64,000 nucleotides of DNA from Sphingobacteriales bacterium (GCA_027491165.1 JAIXWS010000013.1:17193-81192), one strand, 5' to 3'; positions 49,370 to 59,489 are shown, counted from the first letter of the stretch. Numbers and translations: made by a program. The notes: generated from the letters alone by a model not told the origin.

Positions 49370-49729
49370 GTATAAGTCTATTCCAACAGCTTATTCAACA
49401 AACTTGCCAGTGGCCTAATATCTTTTTAATAAAGTGCTAATGTAGAATTCTTTTATTAAACCCTTTTTCTTACGCTGTTTAAAAATTTACCTCCCATCAT
49501 GTTTGTTTCTACACCCAAAACAGATGCTCTGTTTTGGGCAAATAGGGATAACATATTGCCCGATAAAAGCAGCAAAAGAGCAATGGCTCAAGTTTTTTTA
49601 AAATGCCAAAGGCCTATTGTGCGCCAATAGCTAGGGTGCATTAAAGCTACAGAAATTTTATCTGCTATATTGCCTGCCCACAATCCATTATCTTCGCAAA
49701 CAGACAAGGCTCTCCTTAATTCGATATCA

Positions 49730-50230
49730 ATGATTAAAACCATCGTAGTTGCTGCATCCGAGAATAATGTAATAGGCATAGACAATAATTTGCCATGGCA
49801 TTTGCCTGATGATCTAAAGTTTTTTAAAAAAACAACTTTAGGAAAGCCTGTACTTATGGGGCGCAAAACATTTGAGTCCTTGGGAAGGCCTTTGCCCAAT
49901 CGCCTCAATATTGTTTTGTCGCGCAGTAAGCAAGCATTGCCCGAGGGTGTTTTGCAATTTTCCGATTATAATGAAGCAATCCTCTACCTCGAAGGTAAGC
50001 ACACAGAAGAAGTGTGCATTATCGGTGGGGGTGTCGTTTTTGCCAATACCCTAGATTTGGTCGATCAACTCTTCATCACACGCGTACACACTAGCTTAGA
50101 AAATGGAGAAGTCTTTTTTCCTGTAATTAATCCGGAATTGTGGACAAGTGTCTGGGAAGAGTTTCACGAGAAAGATGAAGCACATCAGTATTCTTTTACT
50201 TTTCAGCAATTTAAAAAAGTCAATTCATAA
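49730..50230 (+). CDS. folA: dihydrofolate reductase
   Basis: MIKTIVVAASENNVIGIDNNLPWHLPDDLKFFKKTTLGKPVLMGRKTFESLGRPLPNRLNIVLSR; start trimmed to 49730. Confidence 0.96.
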   Translation: MIKTIVVAASENNVIGIDNNLPWHLPDDLKFFKKTTLGKPVLMGRKTFESLGRPLPNRLNIVLSRSKQALPEGVLQFSDYNEAILYLEGKHTEEVCIIGGGVVFANTLDLVDQLFITRVHTSLENGEVFFPVINPELWTSVWEEFHEKDEAHQYSFTFQQFKKVNS

Positions 50231-50232
50231 CT

Positions 50233-50727
50233 TTGGTTTTGTATCTTTTTTTGCAAAAAATCAAATACCGATTGAGGGCTAAAAATCTTCATGGAGTTCA
50301 CTCCCCTTTCGTTTATCAGTTTAATGAACAGGTTTTAAATGGACATTATTGTGCGCAAAAATCAAGTCATTACCTTTTTTCTGTACAATTGGGCTTGAAT
50401 CAAAAACAATCGAATATCCTGCATAAAATCATTGATTTTTATGGCATTCAATCCATTCATTTTCTAGATCAAAAAGTGGAAATGGCTTCGGGAAAGGACG
50501 CTAACCGTTTATTGATTTTTACAGACTCAAGGCTCATTCCGATATACAACAATACAGATGATATTATCGTAGTTGTTAGCCCATATGCTACTCAAGAAGC
50601 AAGTGTAGGATGGCAGCAGCTGATCAAAACACCCCATGTTCCACTATCTATTGATCTTTTTGAATTAGGCATTTTGTTTTTTCGTAAAGAGTTTTTGGTG
50701 AAGCAACATTTTGTGCTCAGGTCTTAA
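50233..50727 (+). CDS. short relative of a Bacteroidota SAM-methyltransferase family; central core apparently missing
   Basis: KYRLRAKNLHGVHSPFVYQF N-terminus and IDLFELGILFFRKEFLVKQHFVLR C-terminus without a GxGxG SAM motif. Confidence 0.65.
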   Translation: MVLYLFLQKIKYRLRAKNLHGVHSPFVYQFNEQVLNGHYCAQKSSHYLFSVQLGLNQKQSNILHKIIDFYGIQSIHFLDQKVEMASGKDANRLLIFTDSRLIPIYNNTDDIIVVVSPYATQEASVGWQQLIKTPHVPLSIDLFELGILFFRKEFLVKQHFVLRS

Positions 50728-50858
50728 AATATCAAGAACCAATTAAAGAATAGGTGTATTTATTTTCCTTGCCTTATCTTTGTCCTACAAAAATGTAGTC
50801 AATTTCTTTTTTACATTAAATAATAGAGGATGTTTGACGCAAAAAAATTTGTTGCAAT

Positions 50859-52160
50859 ATGATTGCAGACCTGATACTCACACTATTTTTAGTAGTTTTA
50901 AATGGCTTTTTTGTAGCCGCAGAATTTGCCATTGTGAAGGTTCGTTCTTCGCAATTAGAAGTCGCCAAAGCAAGTAAATCTCTTACCGATACTGCTCGTA
51001 ATATAGTAGGCAATCTCGATGCTTACCTGGCTGCTACCCAATTGGGTATAACCCTTGCTAGCCTTGGTTTGGGTTGGGTAGGTGAGGGTGTAATGACCCA
51101 TATTATTGTTCATTTTTTTGAAGCCATAAACCTTGCGATTAGTGAAGAAACGGCACATAAGGCAGCTGTGCCAGTTGCTTTTTTTATCATTACCGTTTTA
51201 CATATTGTTTTTGGTGAGCTTGCCCCTAAATCCATAGCGATTCGCTATCCTACAGGTACCACATTTGCTGTTGCTTGGCCTTTGCGCGTATTTTATTTTA
51301 TTTTCCGCCCCATTATATGGTTGATGAATGGCTTTGCCAATTTGTTGTTGCGGATGGTGGGTATCAAACCCTTGCATGGTAATGAAATTCACTCTGAAGA
51401 AGAGTTGAAAATGATTATCACTGAAAGCCACGAAGGGGGCGCCATTGAAGAAACAGAGCGGGAACTTATACAGAATGTATTTGATTTTGATGATAGAAGG
51501 GTTTGGGATATTTTGACTGCGAAAAAGAATATCACAGTTGTTCCAGCCGATTTTACGATTGGTCAAGCCATGTCTTTTGCTATAAAAGAAGGCTATTCCC
51601 GCTATCCTGTTTGTGGTACAGAGTTAGATGACATCAAGGGTATTGTATACACCAAAGACTTGATGCGAAGCATTATGGAGTCTGATGCTAATGAGCAAAA
51701 ATCTATACTGCCGCTATGCCGAAAAGCCTACTTTATTTCGGCAAGTAAAAAAATTAAAGATTTACTCAAGGAATTTCAAAAGAAGCACATACACATGGCT
51801 ATTGTTACCGATGAAGTAGGTGATGTAACCGGCATTGTTTCGATGGAAGATATTTTGGAAGAATTGGTGGGAGAAATACAAGATGAATATGACAATGAAA
51901 AACCTGTTGTAGAGCAGAAGGGTAACGGTCATTATTTAGTAGATGCGCATCATTCTTTAATTGATATCAATAAGCTTTTGCCCAATAAATTTGAAGAAAA
52001 CGAAAACTACGAAACGCTTGCGGGACTTATTGCTTACCACCATCCCGACGAGATTAAAATGAATGACAAGTTTCAACTCGAGGATTACGAAATTACTATT
52101 TTAAATACCTACAATAACTCCGCTGAAAAGGTAGAGTTGAGATTGATAGAAGTTGGGTAA
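50859..52160 (+). CDS. hemolysin C/CorC-type (DUF21-CBS) transporter
   Basis: NGFFVAAEFAIVKVRSSQLE, GGAIEETERELIQNVFDFDDR, MAIVTDEVGDVTGIVSMEDILEELVGEIQDEYD. Confidence 0.95.
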   Translation: MIADLILTLFLVVLNGFFVAAEFAIVKVRSSQLEVAKASKSLTDTARNIVGNLDAYLAATQLGITLASLGLGWVGEGVMTHIIVHFFEAINLAISEETAHKAAVPVAFFIITVLHIVFGELAPKSIAIRYPTGTTFAVAWPLRVFYFIFRPIIWLMNGFANLLLRMVGIKPLHGNEIHSEEELKMIITESHEGGAIEETERELIQNVFDFDDRRVWDILTAKKNITVVPADFTIGQAMSFAIKEGYSRYPVCGTELDDIKGIVYTKDLMRSIMESDANEQKSILPLCRKAYFISASKKIKDLLKEFQKKHIHMAIVTDEVGDVTGIVSMEDILEELVGEIQDEYDNEKPVVEQKGNGHYLVDAHHSLIDINKLLPNKFEENENYETLAGLIAYHHPDEIKMNDKFQLEDYEITILNTYNNSAEKVELRLIEVG

Positions 52161-52171
52161 TTCATTGTACT

Positions 52172-52921
52172 ATGATTTTAGGACGTTTTTTTGAACATAC
52201 AGGGCGCATCTATTTGATGTTGAAAGGTGGTGTCAGTCGCCCAGAAAACGCTCAAGTTTATTGGAAGGAGTTTATGACCCAGTGTAATGACATTGGTATT
52301 CGTTCGCTGCCAATTGTATTGGTTATTTCAGTTTTTTTGGGAATGGTGCTTACCCTTCAAGTTGCCTATCAATTGATCAGTCCCTGGGTGCCCAAATATA
52401 TTATTGCACAGCTTACCCGTGATACGGCCATATTAGAATTGTCTCCAACCCTTATTTGTATTGTATTGGCTGGTGTAGTGGGGAGTAAAATAGCTTCTGA
52501 GCTAGGCAATATGCGCGTCAGTGAGCAAATTGACGCACTTGAAATAATGGGTATCAATACCAAAACGTATCTTGTTATTCCTAAAATTTTGGCCTCTCTT
52601 ATTATGGTGCCCTGCCTTGTTATCTTGTCCATTGCCATTTGTATTTTTGGAGGATATTTTGCAGGTGTTACCAGCAATATTTTGAGCGAGGCCCAATTTA
52701 TGCAGGGGCTTACACAGGGCTTTTTGCCCTATAATCTTGTTGTAGCCATGTCTAAGTCAGTGGCTTTTGCATTTATTATTGCCACTATTCCTGCCTATTA
52801 TGGGTATTATGTAAAAGGTGGCGCTTTAGAAATAGGTAAAGCGTCTACGACGGCCGTGGTGGTGAGTTGTATTCTTATCTTATTGGCTGATTATGCAGTG
52901 TCTGCTTTACTGCTCAATTAA
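52172..52921 (+). CDS. MlaE-family ABC transporter permease
   Basis: LELSPTLICIVLAGVVGSKIASELGNMRVSEQIDALEIMGINTKTYLVIPK. Confidence 0.95.
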   Translation: MILGRFFEHTGRIYLMLKGGVSRPENAQVYWKEFMTQCNDIGIRSLPIVLVISVFLGMVLTLQVAYQLISPWVPKYIIAQLTRDTAILELSPTLICIVLAGVVGSKIASELGNMRVSEQIDALEIMGINTKTYLVIPKILASLIMVPCLVILSIAICIFGGYFAGVTSNILSEAQFMQGLTQGFLPYNLVVAMSKSVAFAFIIATIPAYYGYYVKGGALEIGKASTTAVVVSCILILLADYAVSALLLN

Positions 52922-52929
52922 TGGGCCAA

Positions 52930-53526
52930 TTAGTCGATGTACTTTTTGAGCGAATCAATTGGTGTAAATCCTTCAAAAGTTTTTAATAGGCGCATGCTTT
53001 TAGCCTCGTAAATGTTTATTTGGGGCAACGTTTTGTAAGTAAATATTTTGTCAATCAGATGAGCGCTGTCAATGGCTACGGTAATGGTCGACGGGTACTG
53101 GCTGCATTTTAGGGTAGATTCAAAATAGCCTAGGTTGGGTGTTTGAACCGAGGCGGCAACCAATAATATTTTGCTTTTTTTAAAGAGGAAAATATTGCTC
53201 ATAAAAGCCCTCGTTTCTTCTTCACAATGCTCGCAGGTAGGGTTAAACATCATTAATACAAGATTACCGCCAGACTGGCATAATTCTTCTGTAATGTTCT
53301 TGTTTTCATAATTGATGACCGAGAATTGGGGAAGGGGGGCCTTCAATTGTTTGTAGTCCATTGCTACAGCGTCCTTATCAGGTGCGGGTCTCAAAAATGC
53401 TGTACCCGGAATGGTCAAGTTGCTAAGCACAGGATAGCTTTCCTTTACTCCTTTTTTCTTTTTTTGACCAAAGCTTACTAAAGCTAATCCGAACAAGCAA
53501 GCAATTAATAGAACATTGTATTTCAT
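52930..53526 (-). CDS. exported thioredoxin-like protein
   Basis: Signal peptide; LVLMMFNPTCEHCEEETRAF. Confidence 0.88.
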   Translation of the reverse strand: MKYNVLLIACLFGLALVSFGQKKKKGVKESYPVLSNLTIPGTAFLRPAPDKDAVAMDYKQLKAPLPQFSVINYENKNITEELCQSGGNLVLMMFNPTCEHCEEETRAFMSNIFLFKKSKILLVAASVQTPNLGYFESTLKCSQYPSTITVAIDSAHLIDKIFTYKTLPQINIYEAKSMRLLKTFEGFTPIDSLKKYID

Positions 53527-53824
53527 GGTTATTTGAGTTGCCTTGTTTTTTTAAGAATACAACACAACACGAATGTAAAACATCCCCTGCATTATTGTGT
53601 TTATAAAGCTTTAAAAAAGACAAATCACGCAGCATCGGCCAAGTGAATACTCCTACCCAAATGATGAAAAAAACGGAATAGGGCAACGGTTGTTTCCTAT
53701 CAAAAAATGTCTTGATGCACGAATGTTTAGCCGAAAAAGTAGCTCATACACAAGAGCCAGGCGATAATGCTTTAAGTACTTGTTTCAAACAATGCTAGCC
53801 AGAGCAGTATCGTGACAAAAACGA

Positions 53825-54331
53825 TTAGGGGGGCAATGGCCCCGAGAAATGGCCGCAATAGGGCCGGAAGTCGCAAGGTTTGTGGTAATTAATATGTACT
53901 TCTGGGTTGTTGCTCCCCTTTGTTTTGAGTACAAAATCGGGGTTTGCATACCGCTTACGTAAGCACGCAATATCCCATGTTAGCTCTGCTGTGTTTTTAG
54001 GCGCTTTAAAAACGTTTGCTTTCCATTCCTCTACAAAATAATATGTTATTCCTGGTTTTAGTGATAACTCAAAACGACCATTGGCATCCGTTTTGATTTT
54101 TTTCACGAGTGTGTTTGTGTATTTATTGGTAGTGCCTATTTTAACATAAATAATCTTACCCGATTCTGGTTTTTCTGTTGCTAATGCTGCTTCCATTTCG
54201 GGAGTAGGAGCTGCACCATTACAATAATCTTCGGTATGCGTAATGTAGCCTCTGATAATTACAGATTTTTGGGCAGTTACCCAAAAGGATTGTGCAAAAA
54301 ATAAGCAAAAAAAGAGGGTTGTTCTAAGCAT
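53825..54331 (-). CDS. secreted protein with carboxypeptidase-regulatory-like region
   Basis: MLRTTLFFCLFFAQSFWVTAQKSVIIRGYITHTED...TDANGRFELSLKPGITYYF; start trimmed. Confidence 0.7.
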   Translation of the reverse strand: MLRTTLFFCLFFAQSFWVTAQKSVIIRGYITHTEDYCNGAAPTPEMEAALATEKPESGKIIYVKIGTTNKYTNTLVKKIKTDANGRFELSLKPGITYYFVEEWKANVFKAPKNTAELTWDIACLRKRYANPDFVLKTKGSNNPEVHINYHKPCDFRPYCGHFSGPLPP

Positions 54332-54380
54332 GACGAGGAGATACTTGTTCTGGGTTCGTTTATTAAAGATGGACAGCAAA

Positions 54381-57300
54381 TTATTCAAGTAAGGTAATAT
54401 TGCCTCTTTTACTTTCTGTTTCTCCATTAATATAAGTCGCATTCAACACATAGGCATAGGATTCCATCGGTTGAGGGATGCCATTAAAGGTGCCATCCCA
54501 GCCGCTTTCCATAGTATTGGTTTGAAAAACCAATTGCCCCCACCGATTGTATATGGCGAAATCCATGTATTGAACTGCTGCTCCTTTTACGAAAAGCACA
54601 TCATTAACGCCATCTTTATTGGGCGTAAAGGCTGTGGGAACATCTATCCTTGGGACAACTAGCGCACTAACATCCTTGCAGATGGTGTCATTACAATTTT
54701 CAAAACCTTCGGCCACAAGGCATGTTTTAAAGGTGCCTGTTTTTTTATACAAATGAGAAGGGTCTTTTACGCGACTTTGCGCGCCGTCGCCGAAAATCCA
54801 TAGGTAAGCAAGGGCGTTTTTGGATAAGTTTGTAAAATGCGTAGAGTCATTTTCTACAGGTATCTTGGGTGTATAATCAAAGTTTGCTGTAGCACCCGGT
54901 TTTACGGTTATTTTTTTACGGAAAGTGTCTGTTGTATTACATGCACCTGGGTTAAACACAATCATGGTAATGATGTAGGTACCCGTATCAAATGTATGGG
55001 TAGGTGTAAGTAAGGTAGAGGTGGTACCATCGCCAAAATCCCAAAATACAGAGCTTGCATTTGTAGAGGAATTGGTAAACAGTAGGCCTCCGGCCTTTAC
55101 GCAAACAACATCGGGCAAGCTGGTTTTTGCTTTTAAGAATTTATTCTCTATGAGAATTGTTTTGCGCACCGTGTCTGGGTTGTTACAAGCTAGTGGGTCG
55201 CTCATGATGAGTGTAATGGTATAGGTGCCTGTAGCAGTGTAATCATGAACGGGAGGAGTGGTGCCCACATATTTAGTAGAACCATCTCCAAAATCCCATA
55301 CAAAAGAAGCCGTGCCGCTTTTGCCGTAGCTTGAGGTATTGGTGAACCGTACTTTATAAGGGGCCTTGCAGCTGTCCAAAATAAGGCTTATAAAATCGGC
55401 GTCAATACTATTGCTGTCAACAATTATTTCTACATACGATGTGTCGTATTCAACACAAGCGTCGGGGTTGTAGGCTATCATCCGCACTTTGTAGGTGCCT
55501 GGTTTATAAAAAGTGTGTGTTGGTTCTTTAGTAGTGCTGGTGGGGGTGCCATCTACAAAATCCCAAGTAAATGTTTTGGCGTTTGTAGAGCTGTTTTTAA
55601 AATTAACAGTAAGAGGAGAACATCCTTTGGACTCGGGGAAAGCTGTTGCTTTGGCCACGACAGCACCTAAATCAAAGGATATTTTTAAAGCTGCAAGATT
55701 ACAGTTGGATGAAGCATTTGTTGGGCTTAAAGAGCCTGGAGTGGTAGGAAATGGAGGGCTTGCTGGTCCGCCGCAACCGCCACACATCGCTTGGTAAACA
55801 ATTCCATTTTTATCAAATCGGCTAGTGCCTCCATCAACGTGCTCGCCATAGCCCGCAACAGCAGATGTTCTTCCAAAATAAGAACCATACAAAAGGGATG
55901 TTGCGTTTTTATTCAATACAATAAAGTAAAAGTCGAAACCATCCGTACTTGTTTGAATCGCTGTTGCTGCCGTAATGGGCAATCCCGTAGTGGTGCCAAT
56001 GCCCGGCACTCCTGACGAGTTTAGGGGTCCTCCCCAGCCAGAGATATATACGTTTTGACAAGTATCTACCAGGAATGCTACCGGGGAAATATTTGTTTCG
56101 GATGAAGACCCAGAGCCATAAACCGTTGAGTAAATGGGCGCGTTGAGGTTATTGTCCATTTTCATTACAAACTGGCTTGAGAATGGGTTGCTGTACACGC
56201 CAGCAGATACGGGAAAGCCGCCCCCAAGGGTTTGTCCCATCATATAGAGGTCGTCATTGGCATCCATGGCCACACCATAAATTTGATCATAACCAGATGC
56301 TCCAATAAAAGTACCTCTTTGTAATGTATAGGCAGGACCATTAGAAATTTTTACAACAAAACCATCTGCGCTGCCACCGATATAGCTCGGTCTATAGGTC
56401 CCAGTTGTAACAGGGAAGTTGCCGCTTTGTGTGCCACCGGCCATAAAAATGGAGTTTTCGGCCTTGTTTAAGCTTAGTACATAGCCTGCATCATTGCTTG
56501 TGCCCCCTAAGTATGTTCCCATAAAAAGTGTGCTGAGGTCGCGACTGAGTTTTATAAGCACAGCATCTTGCGCGCCCGATTTTACCGCTTGAATGGCTGC
56601 TGCCGTTGGGAAATTAGTAGAGGTGCTGGCTGCTGCCACATATACATTGCCTGCATTATCTACTATCACTTCGCTACGGGCGTCATCACCATAATTGTGT
56701 TTCAGTCCCGCAGTTCCGCCATAAATATTATAATCGGGAGAGATGTTTACAGCATCGTCGCCGCTACCTCCAATATAGGTAGAACCAATAAGCCCTGTGC
56801 CCAAAGGGTTTAAAGTAGTAATGACCATGTCTGCTCCGCCATTATATATTCTGTCGAATGCAGTTGTCGAAGTGGGATAATTTGAAGAGTAAGTGCGTCC
56901 AACGATAACGAGGTTGTTTGATTTGTCGACAACCATACTGTGTGGCTGATCATTATCATTTCCGCCAATATAGGTCGCATAAATTTTAGTCGTACCATCA
57001 CTACTGATTTTCATGATGCCCATATCGGTAGAATAACCACTTCCGGATGTTGTTGTGCCACCACCGAAAACCGATTGAAATGCGCCAAGCGTTACTGGGT
57101 AGGAGCCAATTGTCGTAGTGGTAGAATTGCTCACGAAACCGCCAGTATACATGTTGCCTGCGGCGTCGTAGGTTGCTGTGAATCCCCAATGGTCCATGGT
57201 AGAACCACTGAAGGTGCAAAAAACGACCGTTGGATCAATAATTAAGGTTGCGCTTTGGTCATAGCCCTCTGGAAACTCAAATCCTACCACATTTTTATGT

Positions 57301-57950
57301 AAGGTGTAGGTGCAGGGGACTGTTTGTTTTTGATCGTTTATATATTGATACACGACTGGTTTAAGTTCCTTTACCTCACCAATAGAGGTGTAAATTACCA
57401 GGCTCCCGTTCCGTGCAATACTCAGTTTGTCTACACCTTCAAATTTGAGTTTTATTTGATTGGGGTCTGCATTTGGAGCAACGATAAAGTCGTATTTCAG
57501 ATTGCTTTCTTCGGAAGACAAGTGAAGGTCTATTCCTTTGTACAATTCCTTATAGTCGAGTGCGAGTGCGGGATGTATATTGGCTTTCCAACGAGAAGAG
57601 TCTTTGCCTATAAAGTAATTATAATAATGCTTTTGAATTTTGCTTTCTGTTATTTCGGCTTGTTGGCAACCCATAAATTCCATTTTATAAGCATGGCCTT
57701 TGATAGTGGGTGGTGTTTGAATTTGCCCGTGTTTGTAGGCGTCGATTTTATCCCAAGCACCTTGCTCGGTAAGTGAGTATGTAATAGCGTTGGTATGAAT
57801 AAACAAATCACCCTTGCCAGAATTGCATTTATAATTAAACTGGTTGTCCCATTGCCCATTATTTTTTACGAATTCTAAACGGGCATTTTGCCCCATTGCT
57901 CTAAAGCAACTAAGCAAAAGCATAAGGTATAAAAAGGTTTGTTTTTTCAT
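54381..57950 (-). CDS. large T9SS type B (gliding-motility C-terminal domain) secreted protein with SBBP-like propeller and four PKD domains
   Basis: Signal peptide; repeated G(T/G)YIGGSGDDA-type motifs; four W(D/I)F(G/V)DG PKD motifs; C-terminal VPTAFTPNKDGVNDVLFVKG...YNRWGQLVFQT. Confidence 0.93.
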   Translation of the reverse strand: MKKQTFLYLMLLLSCFRAMGQNARLEFVKNNGQWDNQFNYKCNSGKGDLFIHTNAITYSLTEQGAWDKIDAYKHGQIQTPPTIKGHAYKMEFMGCQQAEITESKIQKHYYNYFIGKDSSRWKANIHPALALDYKELYKGIDLHLSSEESNLKYDFIVAPNADPNQIKLKFEGVDKLSIARNGSLVIYTSIGEVKELKPVVYQYINDQKQTVPCTYTLHKNVVGFEFPEGYDQSATLIIDPTVVFCTFSGSTMDHWGFTATYDAAGNMYTGGFVSNSTTTTIGSYPVTLGAFQSVFGGGTTTSGSGYSTDMGIMKISSDGTTKIYATYIGGNDNDQPHSMVVDKSNNLVIVGRTYSSNYPTSTTAFDRIYNGGADMVITTLNPLGTGLIGSTYIGGSGDDAVNISPDYNIYGGTAGLKHNYGDDARSEVIVDNAGNVYVAAASTSTNFPTAAAIQAVKSGAQDAVLIKLSRDLSTLFMGTYLGGTSNDAGYVLSLNKAENSIFMAGGTQSGNFPVTTGTYRPSYIGGSADGFVVKISNGPAYTLQRGTFIGASGYDQIYGVAMDANDDLYMMGQTLGGGFPVSAGVYSNPFSSQFVMKMDNNLNAPIYSTVYGSGSSSETNISPVAFLVDTCQNVYISGWGGPLNSSGVPGIGTTTGLPITAATAIQTSTDGFDFYFIVLNKNATSLLYGSYFGRTSAVAGYGEHVDGGTSRFDKNGIVYQAMCGGCGGPASPPFPTTPGSLSPTNASSNCNLAALKISFDLGAVVAKATAFPESKGCSPLTVNFKNSSTNAKTFTWDFVDGTPTSTTKEPTHTFYKPGTYKVRMIAYNPDACVEYDTSYVEIIVDSNSIDADFISLILDSCKAPYKVRFTNTSSYGKSGTASFVWDFGDGSTKYVGTTPPVHDYTATGTYTITLIMSDPLACNNPDTVRKTILIENKFLKAKTSLPDVVCVKAGGLLFTNSSTNASSVFWDFGDGTTSTLLTPTHTFDTGTYIITMIVFNPGACNTTDTFRKKITVKPGATANFDYTPKIPVENDSTHFTNLSKNALAYLWIFGDGAQSRVKDPSHLYKKTGTFKTCLVAEGFENCNDTICKDVSALVVPRIDVPTAFTPNKDGVNDVLFVKGAAVQYMDFAIYNRWGQLVFQTNTMESGWDGTFNGIPQPMESYAYVLNATYINGETESKRGNITLLE

Positions 57951-58028
57951 TAGGGTGTTTTTTGATAAAATCACATGAGTAAATTTAGGTAATATTCAAA
58001 TGTAAAGCCTCTTTTTTCTCTTTAAAAA

Positions 58029-58070
58029 AACAAGAAAAAAAAAGCACAACAAGTTACTTGTTGTGCTTTT
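58029..58070 (-). terminator. terminator downstream of the 58090 lipoprotein gene
   Basis: AAAGCACAACAAG-TTA-CTTGTTGTGCTTT with A-run on + strand. Confidence 0.75.
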
Positions 58071-58089
58071 AAATATATTTCTTTAGCCC

Positions 58090-58410
58090 TTAGTTCGGTC
58101 TTCTTTTGATTTCATCAATAATAATTAATTGATAGTATGAATAGGGTTTTGAAGAACCACAAGTATCCAATACTTCTGAAACGTGATATTTAACTTTTAC
58201 AAGCATGCCATTATGTTGATAGGCTGATAATAGTTGGTATGGCTTTTCCTCCCTCCCATCATCAAAACGAAGAATAAAGCCACAACCTTCCGAGGTAATA
58301 TCTCCACTATCCACAACTTCGGCATTTTGAAATCCTTCGTCCGGTTTATTGCAAGCTAAAAGAGATATAGTGAGTATAATGGCAATCAGGTGAAAATACT
58401 TTTTACGCAT
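58090..58410 (-). CDS. small predicted lipoprotein
   Basis: Lipobox ISLLACNKP; 106 aa. Confidence 0.75.
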   Translation of the reverse strand: MRKKYFHLIAIILTISLLACNKPDEGFQNAEVVDSGDITSEGCGFILRFDDGREEKPYQLLSAYQHNGMLVKVKYHVSEVLDTCGSSKPYSYYQLIIIDEIKRRPN

Positions 58411-58479
58411 TTTATGCTTATTTAATGTTAAATAGTGCGGTAAGGTAGAAAAAAATATTGAAGGAAAAAAGCCTTCTAC

Positions 58480-59202
58480 TTATTTTTTTTCTTTTGAAGT
58501 GAATTTGTATCCGACGCCTCTAATGGAATGAAAGAAAACAGGGCTTTTGCTGTCTTGTTCAAAGTGTTTTCTGAAGCCTAAAATAAAGTTATCAATGGTG
58601 CGGGTGGTAGGATAGACATTGTATCCCCATACAACTTGTAAAATATGCTCGCGCGAAACGGTTTCGCCATCTCGTTCAATCAATAATTTTAAGAGGGCAG
58701 ATTCTTTTTTGCTCAATTCTTGTTTTTGTCCATTCTTATCGAGGCATTCATGGGCGGCAAAATCAATTTTCCCCCCACTAAACTCATAAACATCAGCCAA
58801 ATGTTGCGTGTTTTGCAAGCGTTTGTTTTTAGAAACAAGTTTTTCTACTCGTAGCAGCAGTTCTTCCAAATTAAATGGTTTCGTCAAATAATCGTCTCCC
58901 CCTTTTCTAAGGCCTTCTATTCTGTCCGCTACACTATCTTTTGCTGAAAGAAAAAGAATGGGCATATTTATGTTTTGCATTCGTATCGTTTCGCATACGG
59001 TGATGCCGTCCATTTCGGGCAGCATGATATCTAATATAATTAAATCAAAGTACTCGGCCTTTACCATTTTTACGGCTTGTACACCCGTTTGGGCAATACT
59101 TACAGCGTAGCCCTCAAGCTCTAGGTTAAACTGAAGCAGCTCACAGATATTTTCTTCGTCCTCTACAATCAAGAGGTTTGGTTTTTGCCTAGTATCGCTC
59201 AT
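58480..59202 (-). CDS. OmpR-family response regulator
   Basis: LLIVEDEENICELLQ, LIILDIMLPEMDGITVCE, wHTH C-terminus GVGYKF. Confidence 0.95.
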   Translation of the reverse strand: MSDTRQKPNLLIVEDEENICELLQFNLELEGYAVSIAQTGVQAVKMVKAEYFDLIILDIMLPEMDGITVCETIRMQNINMPILFLSAKDSVADRIEGLRKGGDDYLTKPFNLEELLLRVEKLVSKNKRLQNTQHLADVYEFSGGKIDFAAHECLDKNGQKQELSKKESALLKLLIERDGETVSREHILQVVWGYNVYPTTRTIDNFILGFRKHFEQDSKSPVFFHSIRGVGYKFTSKEKK

Positions 59203-59348
59203 GTCTTTTTTAATTATGCTTCGACGGCTGCTGTTTTTATTGCAAAGCTAATGAACCCTATAAAATAATATTTGCAATTTTGGTAAAAATATTTGCAAAT
59301 ATGGATGAATAATCTTTACCTTTGCTGCCCTTCCAGTATTTGGAATAG

Positions 59349-59430
59349 GCGGGTGTGGTGAAATTGGTAGACACGCTAGACTTAGGATCTAGTGCTGCGA
59401 GGCTTGGGGGTTCGAGTCCCTCCACCCGCA
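59349..59430 (+). tRNA. tRNA-Leu (anticodon TAG)
   Basis: 82 nt; acceptor GCGGGTG/CACCCGC, anticodon arm CTAGA-CTTAGGA-TCTAG, T arm GGGGGTTCGAGTCCCTC; 3' CCA not encoded. Confidence 0.95.
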
Positions 59431-59439
59431 CACTCAAAA

Positions 59440-59469
59440 ACACATTAGTTTCGGCTAATGTGTTTTTTT
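59440..59469 (+). terminator. intrinsic terminator after tRNA-Leu
   Basis: ACACATTAG-TTTCGG-CTAATGTGT followed by T-run. Confidence 0.85.
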
Positions 59470-59489
59470 ATGCCTCTAATTTAGGCTAT

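Noticed and set aside
49588-49908. 106-aa minus ORF over the folA start
   Set aside because: Antisense to folA N-terminus; only the last about 35 residues lie in non-coding DNA
43356-50230. thyA and folA 5.6 kb apart considered as a disrupted thyA-folA operon
   Set aside because: Opposite strands with intact unrelated genes between; no scar or insertion sequence to support a disruption event
57324-57776. 150-aa + strand ORF antisense to the PKD protein
   Set aside because: Opposite strand of a convincing N-terminal domain with signal peptide
54381-57950. Internal repeats of the PKD/SBBP protein considered as DNA repeats or CRISPR-like array
   Set aside because: Periodicity is explained by protein domain repeats; no spacer-repeat structure
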